Origin: Synechococcus lacustris
Lineage (GTDB): Bacteria > Cyanobacteriota > Cyanobacteriia > PCC-6307 > Cyanobiaceae
Assembly (NCBI GenBank): GCA_903943975.1
Contig: CAJAQB010000012.1
Location: forward strand, 36,228 to 100,227
Length of the DNA: 64,000 nt
Direction of reading: 5' to 3'
Part shown: positions 53,499 through 62,134 of the stretch, piece after piece
Layout: each line of letters opens with the position of its first letter
How positions within the stretch are numbered: the stretch's first letter is position 1
Position numbers and translations under genes: made by a program
The notes under the pieces: model-generated
What the model was told of the DNA's origin: nothing
Database searches by the model: none
What the model saw: only the letters and a program-made list of their open reading frames with translations

Positions 53499-55034
53499 AT
53501 GTTGGCGTTTTGTGGGGGGGCTTGCCTCTCGGGCCTAGAGGCCCTGCCGATCCTGGTGGAGGTGGATCTGGCCCCGGGCCTGCCGGGTTTGCAGTTGGTG
53601 GGCCTGGGGGATATCAGTGGTCGCGAGGCGCGGGAGCGGGTGCGTTCGGCCCTGCGCAACAGCGGATTTCGGGTGCCCCAAACCCGGGTGGTGGTGAGCC
53701 TGGCTCCGGCCCAGCTGCGTAAGGAGGGTCCCTCCTTTGATTTGCCCATTGGCCTGGCCCTGTTGATGGCCACCGGTCAGCTGGACCCCCGTTGGCTGGA
53801 GGGGGTTTGGGCGGTGGGGGAGTTGGGCCTCGATGGGGCCCTGCGGCCGGTGCGGGGCCTGTTGGCGGTGGCCCGGGCCGCCCAGCGGGCGGGAGCGAGG
53901 GCCTTGATCGTGCCCGAGGCCAATGGTCGGGAGGGGGCCCTGGTGGGGGGGCTGCCCATTTGGCCAGCGGCAAGTTTGCGGCAGGTATTAGAGGCCCTGG
54001 CGGGGCGCCAGGCCTGGAGTCCAGCGGCGGCGGCGCTGGACTCGGCGCTGCCAGTTGGCAGTCCAGACCTGGCCACGGTGCGGGGCCAACTCCATGGCCG
54101 CCGGGCCCTGGAAATTGCCGCCAGTGGCCTGCACCATCTGCTGCTGGTGGGCCCCCCCGGTTGCGGCAAAACCCTGTTGGCCCGCTGCCTGCCCGGTTTG
54201 CTGCCGCCGCTCAACCAGCACCAGGCCCTCGAACTCACCCAGATCCATTCGGTGGCCGGTTTGTTGGCCGAGCAGGGGGGCTTGATCCGCCAACCACCCT
54301 TCCGCTCCCCCCACCATGGCTGCAGCGGCGTGGCCCTGGTGGGGGGCGGCCTGATCCCCCGGCCCGGGGAATTGTCGTTGGCCCACCACGGGGTGCTGTT
54401 TCTGGATGAGTTAGCGGAATTTCGGCGTGAGGTGCTCGACCATCTGCGCCAACCCCTGGAAACGGGCGTTTTGCACCTGGCCCGGGCCAGGCAAACGGTC
54501 TCTTTCCCCTGTCGCCTTTTGCTAGTGGGGGCCACTAACCCCTGCCCCTGCGGCTGGTGGGGGGACCCCCGGCGCCCCTGTCGCTGCGGGGAACGCCTCC
54601 GCCGGCAGTACTGGTCGCGCCTGTCTGGGCCCCTGCTCGATCGCCTTGACCTGCAGGTGATGCTGCCGGCGGTGGCCCCCGTTGAACTGGAGGACCTGGC
54701 CCAGCACCCCCTGGAGGAAGCCTCCGCTGGGGTGGCCCTGCGGGTGCAACGGGCCCGGCAACGCATGGTGGCCCGCAACCCAGGGGGCCTCAGCAATGGC
54801 CAGGTGGAGATGGAGGCGCTGCGGCCCCATTGTCAGCTGGCCCCAAAGGCGCGGCTGCTCTGGCGTAAGAGTGTGGATGGCCTGGCCCTCACGGCCCGTA
54901 GTGCCTCCCGGGTGCTGCGGGTGGCCCGCACGATTGCCGATTTGGACGACTCAGAGCGGCTGGAGGCGATTCACCTGGCGGAGGCGCTTACCTACCGCTG
55001 CCTCGATCGCCATCAGTCGCGGCCAACGCCATAG
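53499..55034 (+). CDS. comM: YifB/ComM-family Mg-chelatase-like AAA+ ATPase
   Basis: The 511-residue protein starts LAFCGGACLSGLEALPILVE and has LON-type N-terminal sequence (VVVSLAPAQLRKEGPSFDLPI), Walker A VGPPGCGKTLLARCLPGLLP, GVLFLDELAEFRREVLDHLR (Walker B) and the zinc-like NPCPCGWWGDPRRPCRCG segment. In naturally competent bacteria ComM promotes branch migration during transformation. The ATG 53499 is used; a TTG lies 3 bases before. Confidence 0.93.
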   Translation: MLAFCGGACLSGLEALPILVEVDLAPGLPGLQLVGLGDISGREARERVRSALRNSGFRVPQTRVVVSLAPAQLRKEGPSFDLPIGLALLMATGQLDPRWLEGVWAVGELGLDGALRPVRGLLAVARAAQRAGARALIVPEANGREGALVGGLPIWPAASLRQVLEALAGRQAWSPAAAALDSALPVGSPDLATVRGQLHGRRALEIAASGLHHLLLVGPPGCGKTLLARCLPGLLPPLNQHQALELTQIHSVAGLLAEQGGLIRQPPFRSPHHGCSGVALVGGGLIPRPGELSLAHHGVLFLDELAEFRREVLDHLRQPLETGVLHLARARQTVSFPCRLLLVGATNPCPCGWWGDPRRPCRCGERLRRQYWSRLSGPLLDRLDLQVMLPAVAPVELEDLAQHPLEEASAGVALRVQRARQRMVARNPGGLSNGQVEMEALRPHCQLAPKARLLWRKSVDGLALTARSASRVLRVARTIADLDDSERLEAIHLAEALTYRCLDRHQSRPTP

Positions 55035-55243
55035 GTCTCCACCCACACCTGGGCCTTGGGCTTGGTGTCACAGGTGATCGAGCCATCGGCATTGGTCACG
55101 CAGTCGCCAACCCCGAGGCGACTCTGGGAATCCCAGGGATCCTGGTCAAACAAGACTTCCTGATTGAGGATTTGGGCCCGGGCGGGGATTGCAACTGCCA
55201 GGCAGCTCAACAGCAAAGCCAGGGCCCCACAGCTACTGCGCAC
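55013..55243 (-). CDS. Small exported protein, unknown function
   Basis: A 76-residue protein with a signal peptide (SSCGALALLLSCLAVAIPARA), a mature part LNQEVLFDQDPWDSQSRLGV and two cysteines (GDCVTNADGSITCDT). It starts with a GTG that overlaps the stop of the 57-residue gene (TAGTG). Its end overlaps the comM stop region by 22 bases. No family recognised. Confidence 0.65.
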   Translation of the reverse strand: MRSSCGALALLLSCLAVAIPARAQILNQEVLFDQDPWDSQSRLGVGDCVTNADGSITCDTKPKAQVWVETYGVGRD

Positions 55244-55416
55244 TAGTGACCTTCCTTGTAGGGGTCATCACGGTAGGGCTGCACACCAACGGTCGGGGGT
55301 AGATGCTGCTTCTCTTCCCCGTGGTTGCCCATGGTGTAGGCCAGGGCCTCAGCCCACCATTGACGGATGGCCTGGAGAAATTTCGCCATGGGGAGCTCCG
55401 CAGGGGATATCTCCAT
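55243..55416 (-). CDS. 57-residue conserved-looking cytoplasmic protein
   Basis: A very short gene: MEISPAELPMAKFLQAIRQW, WAEALAYTMGNHGEEKQ, LPPTVGVQPYRDDPYKEGH. The end PxxGxQPYRDDPY looks like a small conserved picocyanobacterial protein I cannot name. A start at ATG 55389 (MAKF) is an alternative. It is 45 bases downstream of rpsU and coupled to the next gene by a 1-base overlap. Confidence 0.7.
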   Translation of the reverse strand: MEISPAELPMAKFLQAIRQWWAEALAYTMGNHGEEKQHLPPTVGVQPYRDDPYKEGH

Positions 55417-55461
55417 GTTTGTCGTTCCCCAGGGGTTCGGCGCGGCTGCGGCCAGAACTGC

Positions 55462-55632
55462 TCAGCGGCGACGGCGCCGTTGCTGGGCTTTGCGCTTGTA
55501 CTTCTCCACGGGGGTTTCGTGGTGCCGCAGGCGCTTTAGGTCGGCAAAAATCCCGGCCTTTGATACCTGACGCTTGAAGCGGCGCAGGGCCGACTCAATT
55601 CCTTCGTTTTCGCCAACGGTGACCTGCGTCAT
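55462..55632 (-). CDS. rpsU: 30S ribosomal protein S21
   Basis: A 56-residue protein: [56 protein letters not shown]. This is the bS21 pattern, with the arginine-rich end. S21 helps translation initiation on the small subunit. The ATG is at 55632; small hypothetical genes follow. Confidence 0.95.
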   Translation of the reverse strand: MTQVTVGENEGIESALRRFKRQVSKAGIFADLKRLRHHETPVEKYKRKAQQRRRRR

Positions 55633-55692
55633 AAAACCGGGTGAATGTCACACAAACCAGCCACCAATCCTAGCAATCGACCCCCCACCCCC

Positions 55693-56247
55693 TCACTCAG
55701 GCCAGCTGTCCCGGTAGATGTACACGTGCCCCAGGGCCCTGGGGCCGAAATGGCGCCGCATCACCTTCCAGCCTGGTTCCAGCTTCAGCTCCAGGAAGCC
55801 GGGGCCGCTGCCGCCGGTGCGGGCCACCAGCAGCGTGGCGCCCGTGGTGGCTTTGCCCAGCAGCAGCGTATCGCCGGCCTGTTGCTGCACCGATAGGCGC
55901 ATGTCCGAGCCAAAATCCTGGTCGCCAATGCGAACTGAGTAGCCGTTGCTGTCGATGTAGCGGCTGCAGATGCCAGTGAAGTCAAAACTGGCCAGCAGCG
56001 GCCTGATCACCGTGGGGGCGGTGCCTTCCTTGGCGAAGCAGGGACGATGGTTGCGTACTTGTTCGTAGATGTTCAGCTGGGCGCTGCTGCCGTCACCGAT
56101 CGGGGCGGCCACCAGCACAAAGCTCTCGCCTTTCACCTCCTTGGCCTGGAACAGTGCCGCCTGGGCTGGTTCGAGGCAGAGGGGGGTGAGGCCGGAGAGA
56201 AGACCAGCCAGCAACAGGGAGGTGGGCTTCAGGGAAGGCACAGGCAT
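55693..56247 (-). CDS. DUF3747 domain exported protein
   Basis: A 184-residue protein with a signal peptide (PTSLLLAGLLSGLTPLCLEPAQA) and a mature domain with FVLVAAPIGDGSSAQLNIYEQ, RPCFAKEG, FDFTGICSRYIDSNGYSVRI and HFGPRALGHVYIYRDSW, as in DUF3747, a cyanobacterial family of unknown function. The ATG 56247 is selected since the signal peptide begins there; the ATG is not needed at 56331. Confidence 0.85.
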   Translation of the reverse strand: MPVPSLKPTSLLLAGLLSGLTPLCLEPAQAALFQAKEVKGESFVLVAAPIGDGSSAQLNIYEQVRNHRPCFAKEGTAPTVIRPLLASFDFTGICSRYIDSNGYSVRIGDQDFGSDMRLSVQQQAGDTLLLGKATTGATLLVARTGGSGPGFLELKLEPGWKVMRRHFGPRALGHVYIYRDSWPE

Positions 56248-56302
56248 GGTCGCTATCAGCGGACTGATGGTAGAAGTCGCCCAAGGCCCCCAAGGGGGGC
56301 CC

Positions 56303-56500
56303 TCAGGCCGGTTGGTTAAGACGAATTGCAACTAGCAGCGCCACAGCCGTGCCCGGCAGGCTGGCGGCAAGGATCGCCCGGGTCAGCCCCACCCCCAGAT
56401 CTGGCTCCCCATAGGCCAGCTCAAACACACAGCCGGTGGCGGCGATGCCAAAGAAGCAGGCGAGGGCGAGGAACAGTCCGGCCAGCGGTTTCATCGGCAT
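56303..56500 (-). CDS. Small two-helix membrane protein downstream of def
   Basis: A 65-residue protein with two hydrophobic helices: LAGLFLALACFFGIAATGCV and ILAASLPGTAVALLVAIRL, separated by FELAYGEPDLGVGLTR. It starts three bases after the def stop, so it is likely in an operon with def. Family not recognised; the loop looks conserved. Confidence 0.6.
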   Translation of the reverse strand: MPMKPLAGLFLALACFFGIAATGCVFELAYGEPDLGVGLTRAILAASLPGTAVALLVAIRLNQPA

Positions 56501-56503
56501 GGT

Positions 56504-57109
56504 TCAGCTCAGGCTTTGGACAGCGGCCCGATCAAAACCAAGCTTTTCCAGTTCGCTGCTCAGGCTCAGTTCATCGGTTACGCGATCCACAAACAGCACC
56601 CCCTGGAGGTGATCCAGCTCGTGGAGGATGCAACGGGCCAGCAGGCCGTCGGCTTTGCGGCGCTGGGGGCGGCCCATTTCATCGCGGTAGTTGAGCTCCA
56701 CCCGGCTGGCCCGCACCACCTGTAGGTAAACGCCGGGGATGCTGAGGCAACCCTCCTCATAGCTATCCAGTTCGGCACTGGTGCTGGTTATTTCCGGGTT
56801 GATCAGCACCAGGGGCGGGGTGGCGGCCTCCTCGGGGTCCAGGTCAATCACCAGCAACTGCTTATTCACCCCCAGCTGGGGGGCGGCCAGGCCGATGCCG
56901 CGGGCGGCATACATGCTGCGCAACATTTCCTTGGCCAGTTCGCGCACCTCTCCATCTACCCGGCTGATGCGCTTAGCCGTTTGGCGCAGCTCCTGGCTGC
57001 CGAGTAAGTGGATGCTGGGGCTGTCGGGTTGGATTTCCCCTTTCGGCACCATCACCGTGGGGTTCAGCCGTTCCGACTGGCGGGCCAACGCCGCGAAGTT
57101 CAGAGCCAA
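56504..57109 (-). CDS. def: Peptide deformylase
   Basis: A 201-residue deformylase with the three family motifs: GIGLAAPQLGV, EEGCLSIPGVY and HELDHLQGVLFVDRV (metal-binding HExxH variant HELDH). It removes the formyl group from nascent proteins. The ATG is at 57109. Upstream is the divergent S9 peptidase gene. Confidence 0.96.
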   Translation of the reverse strand: MALNFAALARQSERLNPTVMVPKGEIQPDSPSIHLLGSQELRQTAKRISRVDGEVRELAKEMLRSMYAARGIGLAAPQLGVNKQLLVIDLDPEEAATPPLVLINPEITSTSAELDSYEEGCLSIPGVYLQVVRASRVELNYRDEMGRPQRRKADGLLARCILHELDHLQGVLFVDRVTDELSLSSELEKLGFDRAAVQSLS

Positions 57110-57162
57110 GGCCGCAGGGGTCGTTGGGTCCCATCCTAGGCAGGAGCGCCTGTGCCGTTGCC

Positions 57163-59058
57163 ATGGTCCCGGTTAGCCCCGCTACCCCTGCCTTCCCCCC
57201 CCTGCAGCCCCTGCCTGCGGAGCTGGCCCTCGGCAGTGGCGTGTCGATCCGAGAACCCTTGCTGGCTGAGGGCCGGCTGTTTTGGGCCGAGCAGCGCCCC
57301 CAGGAACGGGGTCGCACCACCTTGATGCTGCGGCAACAACCCGGGGCGGAAGCCCGGGACCTCACCCCAGGCCCCTGGAACCTGCGCAGCCGCGCCCATG
57401 AATTCGGCGGTGGTTGCTATGCGGTGGCCGCCGATCAGGTGGTGTTCATCCACGACGGTGACGGCTGCCTCTGGCAGCTCTGCTTGGCCAGTTCGGAGCC
57501 GCCCCGACGGCTAACCGAGCCCCAGGGGCGGGGTGAGCGTTGTTTTGCCGAAGGCTTGATCGACCTGCCGCGCCAGCGCTGGCTGGGGGTGCTGGAGGCC
57601 GGTGGCCGCGACCAGTTGGTGACCGTGCCCCTGGCCGGCGGCGAGCCCCAGTTGCTGCGGGGCGAGGCGGATTTCTGCAGTTCCGCCGTGTTGTCGTCGG
57701 CGGGGGATCAATTGGCCTGGCTGGAATGGTCACTGCCCTGGATGCCCTGGGAACGCACCCAGCTCTGGTGGTCCCCGCTCTCGGAGGCGGGTGAATTGCT
57801 CGCCCCCCGCTGCTTGGCCGGGGGGGAGGGCGAGCCCCAGTCGTTGTTTCAGCCCCTCTGGGGCCCCCATGGCCAGTTATTGGTGGCCTCCGACCGCAGC
57901 GGCTGGTGGAACCTGCAAAGTTGCCAACCCCGCGACCCCGGGGAGTGGCAATTGATCGGTCCCCAACCGGCGGAATGTGCCATGCCCCAATGGGTATTCC
58001 GCATGGCCACCCTGGCGGTCACTGATGGGCTGCTGCTGGCCCTGTTCTGTCGCCAGGGGGAGTGGCAGTTGTGCCAGCGGCCGCTGGCGGCCCCCGCGGC
58101 GGAGCCCTGGCAGCCGCAGCCGCTGCCTTTCAACGACCTGGCCTCGCTCACCGCCGAGGGGGAGCGCCTGGTCTGCTTGGCCAGTGGCCCCTCCCAGGGC
58201 CAGGGCCTGCTGGAGTTGGAGCTGGCCACTGGCCAGTGGCGCCACCAGCCGGCAATGCCTGCGCTGCTGCCGCTGGAGGCGTTGAGCCTGCCGGAATCCC
58301 TCTGGTTTGAGGGGGGGGATGGCCAGCAGAGCCAGGCCTGGTATTACCCGCCCCAGGGGGGCCGGGGCGAGCCTGCCCCCCTGCTGGTGCGTAGCCACAG
58401 CGGACCTACGGCCATGGCCCGCACCGCCCTCAACCTGGCGATCCAGTACTGGACGGGCCGCGGCTGGGGGGTGGTGGATGTCAATTACGGCGGTTCCACG
58501 GGCTTTGGCCGGGCCTATCGCCAGCGGCTTGATGGCCAGTGGGGGCTGCTGGATGTGGCCGATTGCGCTGCGGCGGCCCGGCAACTGATCGAGCTGGGCC
58601 GGGCTGATCCCCGTTGCATTGCCATTGAGGGGGGCAGCGCCGGCGGCTTCACCACCCTGGCGGCCCTGATCGCTGATCCGGTTTTTAAGGCCGGGGCCTG
58701 TCGCTATGCGGTCAGCGACCTCGCCGGTTTGGTGGCAGACACCCATCGCTTTGAGTCGGGTTACCTAGATCGCTTGATCGGCCCCTGGCCAGGGGCCAAA
58801 GAGATCTACGAGCAGCGCTCCCCCCTGACCCATAGGCAGCAGTTGCGCTGTCCGTTGATCTTTTTCCAGGGGCTCCAAGACCGGGTGGTGCCCCCCGCCC
58901 AAACCGAAGCAATGGTGGCGGCCTTACGGCAGCAGGGGGTGGCGGTGGAGGTGCTGTTCTTTGAGGAGGAGGGCCATGGCTTCCGCAGCCCCCTGGTGCA
59001 GCGGCAGATGTTGGAGGCCACGGAACGGTTTTTTCGCCGGGTATTGCCGGTGCTTTGA
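57163..59058 (+). CDS. S9-family (prolyl oligopeptidase-like) serine peptidase
   Basis: A 631-residue peptidase: an N-terminal beta-propeller part (REPLLAEGRLFWAEQRPQER) and a C-terminal alpha/beta-hydrolase domain with GxSxGG nucleophile motif EGGSAGGFTTLAAL, an aspartate loop QGLQDRVVPP and the histidine in EEEGHGFRSP. Such enzymes cut peptides after proline or remove N-terminal dipeptides. The ATG 57163 is preferred to an in-frame start at 57124. Confidence 0.9.
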   Translation: MVPVSPATPAFPPLQPLPAELALGSGVSIREPLLAEGRLFWAEQRPQERGRTTLMLRQQPGAEARDLTPGPWNLRSRAHEFGGGCYAVAADQVVFIHDGDGCLWQLCLASSEPPRRLTEPQGRGERCFAEGLIDLPRQRWLGVLEAGGRDQLVTVPLAGGEPQLLRGEADFCSSAVLSSAGDQLAWLEWSLPWMPWERTQLWWSPLSEAGELLAPRCLAGGEGEPQSLFQPLWGPHGQLLVASDRSGWWNLQSCQPRDPGEWQLIGPQPAECAMPQWVFRMATLAVTDGLLLALFCRQGEWQLCQRPLAAPAAEPWQPQPLPFNDLASLTAEGERLVCLASGPSQGQGLLELELATGQWRHQPAMPALLPLEALSLPESLWFEGGDGQQSQAWYYPPQGGRGEPAPLLVRSHSGPTAMARTALNLAIQYWTGRGWGVVDVNYGGSTGFGRAYRQRLDGQWGLLDVADCAAAARQLIELGRADPRCIAIEGGSAGGFTTLAALIADPVFKAGACRYAVSDLAGLVADTHRFESGYLDRLIGPWPGAKEIYEQRSPLTHRQQLRCPLIFFQGLQDRVVPPAQTEAMVAALRQQGVAVEVLFFEEEGHGFRSPLVQRQMLEATERFFRRVLPVL

Positions 59059-59104
59059 GTTTGGAAATCCTGTTTAGTGTTGGCCAGTTCGGTCTGGTCC
59101 GTCC

Positions 59105-59479
59105 ATGGGTTTCCGTCCTTCCCTCGCCCTGTTCCTGGGCAGCCTTGCCCTGCTGGGCAGCCAGCCATTGCTGGCCCAGCCCACCATTGATCCCGCTGGC
59201 CAGCGGGCGGCAAATCTGGCCCGCAACACCGGCATTCAGCTCAACGGGGGGCTTACCAAGTACCGCCCCGCTGCCTGCATGTTTGTGATTGGTGGCGGCA
59301 AATGCCTGGTGAAAACCGATGCCAAGGGTTTTCTTTTTCGCTTTGAGGGCGGTGGCCCGGCTTGGCAGGACTTAAAGCAGCCAGCCACCACCCTCACTGA
59401 AGTGCTGATCGATCCCAGCGGTCGCCAGGTGGTGGGCACCCCGATCAACAAGTTGTTGAGCCCCGCAACAAAGCCGTAA
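59105..59479 (+). CDS. Exported small protein of unknown function
   Basis: A 124-residue protein with a signal peptide (PSLALFLGSLALLGSQPLLAQ) and mature part containing NLARNTGIQLNGGLTKYRPA, CMFVIGGGKCLVK and FLFRFEGGGPAWQD. No family recognised. Its 3' end overlaps the convergent aspartoacylase gene by 35 bases. Confidence 0.65.
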   Translation: MGFRPSLALFLGSLALLGSQPLLAQPTIDPAGQRAANLARNTGIQLNGGLTKYRPAACMFVIGGGKCLVKTDAKGFLFRFEGGGPAWQDLKQPATTLTEVLIDPSGRQVVGTPINKLLSPATKP

Positions 59480-60380
59480 GTGCCAGGGCCCAGCCTGGGC
59501 TTGTGGGGAGTTGCTCCCGGCGGGTGAGGCTCAGGGCAATCTGTTTTTCCTGGTAGGCGGCCTCGTTGCTGAACACGGTGCTCAGCGAGCCCGGGTCGCC
59601 GCCAGTGAAGTTGATGGTCTTGCCCGCTGGGTCTAGGAACAGCGGATCCCCATGGTGCAGTGGTCGCCAATCACCCCTCAGACGCTCAGGGTGCAGGCAG
59701 GCCGTGGGTCTGCCCTCCGCATCCCTGGGCAGATCAAGGCTGCGCAGGTGGCGATGGATCACCATTTGGGCTGGTAGGCGCAGGGGAGCCCTAAAGGCGG
59801 CACTGAGCAGATCCAGCAGGCTGGCCACCCCCAGGGCCGTTTGTTGGCAGATCAGTGGGGCCACCACCCCCTGGGGCACCGGTCCCACCTCCAGCACCAG
59901 CCCGCAGGCCCATTGGCTCACCATGAAGCCGCTCTGGCGGGGGTCGCTCCCATGCAGGTATATCGGTAAGCCCAGCTGCCCCTGACAGGCGGCGGCCAGG
60001 GCCAGATCCGCCGGCCGTTCGCCATACACCACCAAACAGGAGCCCATCGGGGCGGTGGTGCTGTGCAGGTCCAGCAGCACCTGCATCGGCTGGCGGCCCC
60101 CTGGGCCATGCAGGGCGATCAGCTCCTGGGCCCTTCGCACCTCCAGTTGGCTGGCATCGCTCTGCTGCAGCAGTTCCTCACTGAAACTACGGTTCAGGTC
60201 GCAGTCGATATAACGCAGGTTTTTGGCATAGGCCGGCGGATTGCCCAGCAGCGACTGCACCCGCAGCCCTGGCCGTTGCAACAGCCCGGCTTCCCTTTGC
60301 CACTGTTCCAGCAGCCAGGGGCCATTGCGTTCATTGCCATGGATGCCAGTTACCAGCAGTACTGATGCATCCATGAACAA
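59445..60380 (-). CDS. Aspartoacylase-like zinc hydrolase
   Basis: A 311-residue protein of the AspA family: zinc ligands in LVTGIHGNERNG (HxxE), NPPAYAKNLRYIDCDLNRSF, VLLDLHSTTAPMG and a C-terminal beta domain. The enzyme is predicted to release aspartate (or another amino acid) from an N-acyl form. It lies 9 bases downstream of pntB on the same strand. Confidence 0.88.
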   Translation of the reverse strand: MFMDASVLLVTGIHGNERNGPWLLEQWQREAGLLQRPGLRVQSLLGNPPAYAKNLRYIDCDLNRSFSEELLQQSDASQLEVRRAQELIALHGPGGRQPMQVLLDLHSTTAPMGSCLVVYGERPADLALAAACQGQLGLPIYLHGSDPRQSGFMVSQWACGLVLEVGPVPQGVVAPLICQQTALGVASLLDLLSAAFRAPLRLPAQMVIHRHLRSLDLPRDAEGRPTACLHPERLRGDWRPLHHGDPLFLDPAGKTINFTGGDPGSLSTVFSNEAAYQEKQIALSLTRREQLPTSPGWALALTALLRGSTTC

Positions 60381-60389
60381 AGGTCAGCT

Positions 60390-61838
60390 TCAGCCCACTT
60401 TGGCCAGATCCTTAGCGGCTGGTGCTTTGCCCACCCCCAGCTCTCGTAATTCCTGCAGGAGCCCATTCAGCACCTGCTTGGCATCGCCAAAGATCATCGA
60501 GGTATTTGGGCATTCGAACAGGCTGTTGCGAATCCCTGCGTAGCCGGCCCCGAGGCTGCGTTTCACCACGAATACCGTGGTGGCCTCCTCCACATGCAGC
60601 ACGGGCATGCCATAGAGGGGGCTGCTGGGGTCGGTGCGGGCCTGGGGATTGACCACATCATTGGCCCCGAGCACGATCACCACATCGGTGCGCGGAAAGT
60701 CTGGATTGATCGACTCCATCTCCACCAATTGGTCGTAGGGCACATCGGCCTCGGCCAACAGCACATTCATGTGCCCGGGCATGCGACCGGCCACGGGGTG
60801 AATGGCGTAACGCACTTCCACCCCATGCCTTTCCAATAATTGGGCCACCTCCCGGAGGCTGTGCTGGGCCTGGGCTACCGCCAGGCCGTAGCCGGGCACA
60901 AACACCACCCGTTGGGCCTGCTCGAGGGTCATGGCGCATTCCTCGGGGCTGCAGGAGGTCACATTGCTGTATTCCCCCTGGTCGCTGCTGCCGACATTGC
61001 CGCCCCCCAGGGCGCCACCAAATAAAACGCTGGTGAGGGAGCGATTCATGGCGCGACACATCACCTGGGTGAGGATCAGCCCCGCGGCCCCAACCATCGC
61101 CCCCGCCACAATCAACAGCTCACTGCCCACCACGAAGCCGGCGGCGGCGGCGGCCACGCCGGAATAGGAATTCAGCAGCGAAATAACCACAGGCATGTCG
61201 GCCCCGCCGATCGGCAAGGTCAGGCCCACCCCCAGCAGCAAGGAGAGTCCGGCCAGGGGCAGCAGCGCCCAGGGGTGGCCGACGCAGGCCAGCCAACCGA
61301 GGCCAAGGCAGCTAACTGCCGTTAGGCCATTAAGCCAATGGCGGGCGGGCTGCAGCATCCAAGCCGGGGTTTGCAGCCAGTCCTCCAGCTTGGCCATGGC
61401 CACCAGGGAGCCACTGAAGGTGATGCCCCCCACCAGCACTGAGACCCCAATCGATAGGGCCACCAGCAGCTTCGGCGGATCCGGTAAGGCGGCGGCGGCC
61501 AGGGCCACCAGCAGGGAGGCCATGCCACCGCAGCCGTTGAACAGGGCCACCACCTGGGGCATTGAAGTCATCGCCACCCGTTGGGCCACCAACACCCCCA
61601 GCAGGGAGCCCAGCAGCGAGCCCGCCAACCACCAAGGCCAGCCCCCCAGGCCCTGTTGCAGCAATAACCCCAGCACCGCCAGGGCCATGGCCACGGCGGC
61701 CAGGCGGTTGGCGGAACGGGCCGAGCGCACCTTGCCGAGGCCCTTGATGCCCAGGGCCAGCAGCAGTACTGCCAACAGGTCTATGGGGGCATGGGCCAGG
61801 GGAAGCCAGGCGCTGAAGTTCATTTCGCTAAAGCTCAT
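60390..61838 (-). CDS. pntB: NAD(P) transhydrogenase beta subunit
   Basis: A 482-residue membrane subunit with nine or so helices, the NADP(H)-binding end VVFVPGYGLAVAQAQHSLRE, GRMPGHMNVLLAEADVPYDQ and GANDVVNPQARTDPSSPLYG. With PntA it couples hydride transfer between NADH and NADP+ to proton flow across the membrane. Its ATG overlaps the pntA2 stop by 4 bases (ATGA). Confidence 0.96.
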   Translation of the reverse strand: MSFSEMNFSAWLPLAHAPIDLLAVLLLALGIKGLGKVRSARSANRLAAVAMALAVLGLLLQQGLGGWPWWLAGSLLGSLLGVLVAQRVAMTSMPQVVALFNGCGGMASLLVALAAAALPDPPKLLVALSIGVSVLVGGITFSGSLVAMAKLEDWLQTPAWMLQPARHWLNGLTAVSCLGLGWLACVGHPWALLPLAGLSLLLGVGLTLPIGGADMPVVISLLNSYSGVAAAAAGFVVGSELLIVAGAMVGAAGLILTQVMCRAMNRSLTSVLFGGALGGGNVGSSDQGEYSNVTSCSPEECAMTLEQAQRVVFVPGYGLAVAQAQHSLREVAQLLERHGVEVRYAIHPVAGRMPGHMNVLLAEADVPYDQLVEMESINPDFPRTDVVIVLGANDVVNPQARTDPSSPLYGMPVLHVEEATTVFVVKRSLGAGYAGIRNSLFECPNTSMIFGDAKQVLNGLLQELRELGVGKAPAAKDLAKVG

Positions 61839-62134
61839 TGGTCGTCTCCACGGCGGCGGAACATGGCAAGCATCCGGTCGGTCACGAGAAAACCACCAAC
61901 CACGTTGAACAGGGCGAAGGCCAGGCTCAGGGCCCCCATCGCTTGAAGCAGGGGGGTTTGGGCTTGGGCGATCAGGGCTAGGGAGGCCAGCAGGGTGATG
62001 CCACTGATGGCGTTGGCCCCAGACATCAAGGGGGTGTGCAGGGTGGGGGGCACCTTGCCAATCAGTTCCAAGCCCAAGAGGCTGCCGAGCAGCAACACCC
62101 AGAGGGCTTCATTAAGGGGAAGGGCCTGGTTCAT
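61835..62134 (-). CDS. pntA2: NAD(P) transhydrogenase alpha-2 membrane subunit
   Basis: A 99-residue membrane subunit with three helices (EALWVLLLGSLLGLELIGKV, SGANAISGITLLASLALI, FALFNVVGGFLVTDRMLAMF). In cyanobacteria PntA is split into a soluble and a membrane part, and this is the latter. It overlaps both neighbours by 4 bases (ATGA on each side). Confidence 0.95.
   Translation of the reverse strand: MNQALPLNEALWVLLLGSLLGLELIGKVPPTLHTPLMSGANAISGITLLASLALIAQAQTPLLQAMGALSLAFALFNVVGGFLVTDRMLAMFRRRGDDQ

Noticed and set aside
57877..58746. 289-codon antisense frame over the S9 peptidase
   Set aside because: Shadow of a conserved enzyme with catalytic motifs on the plus strand.
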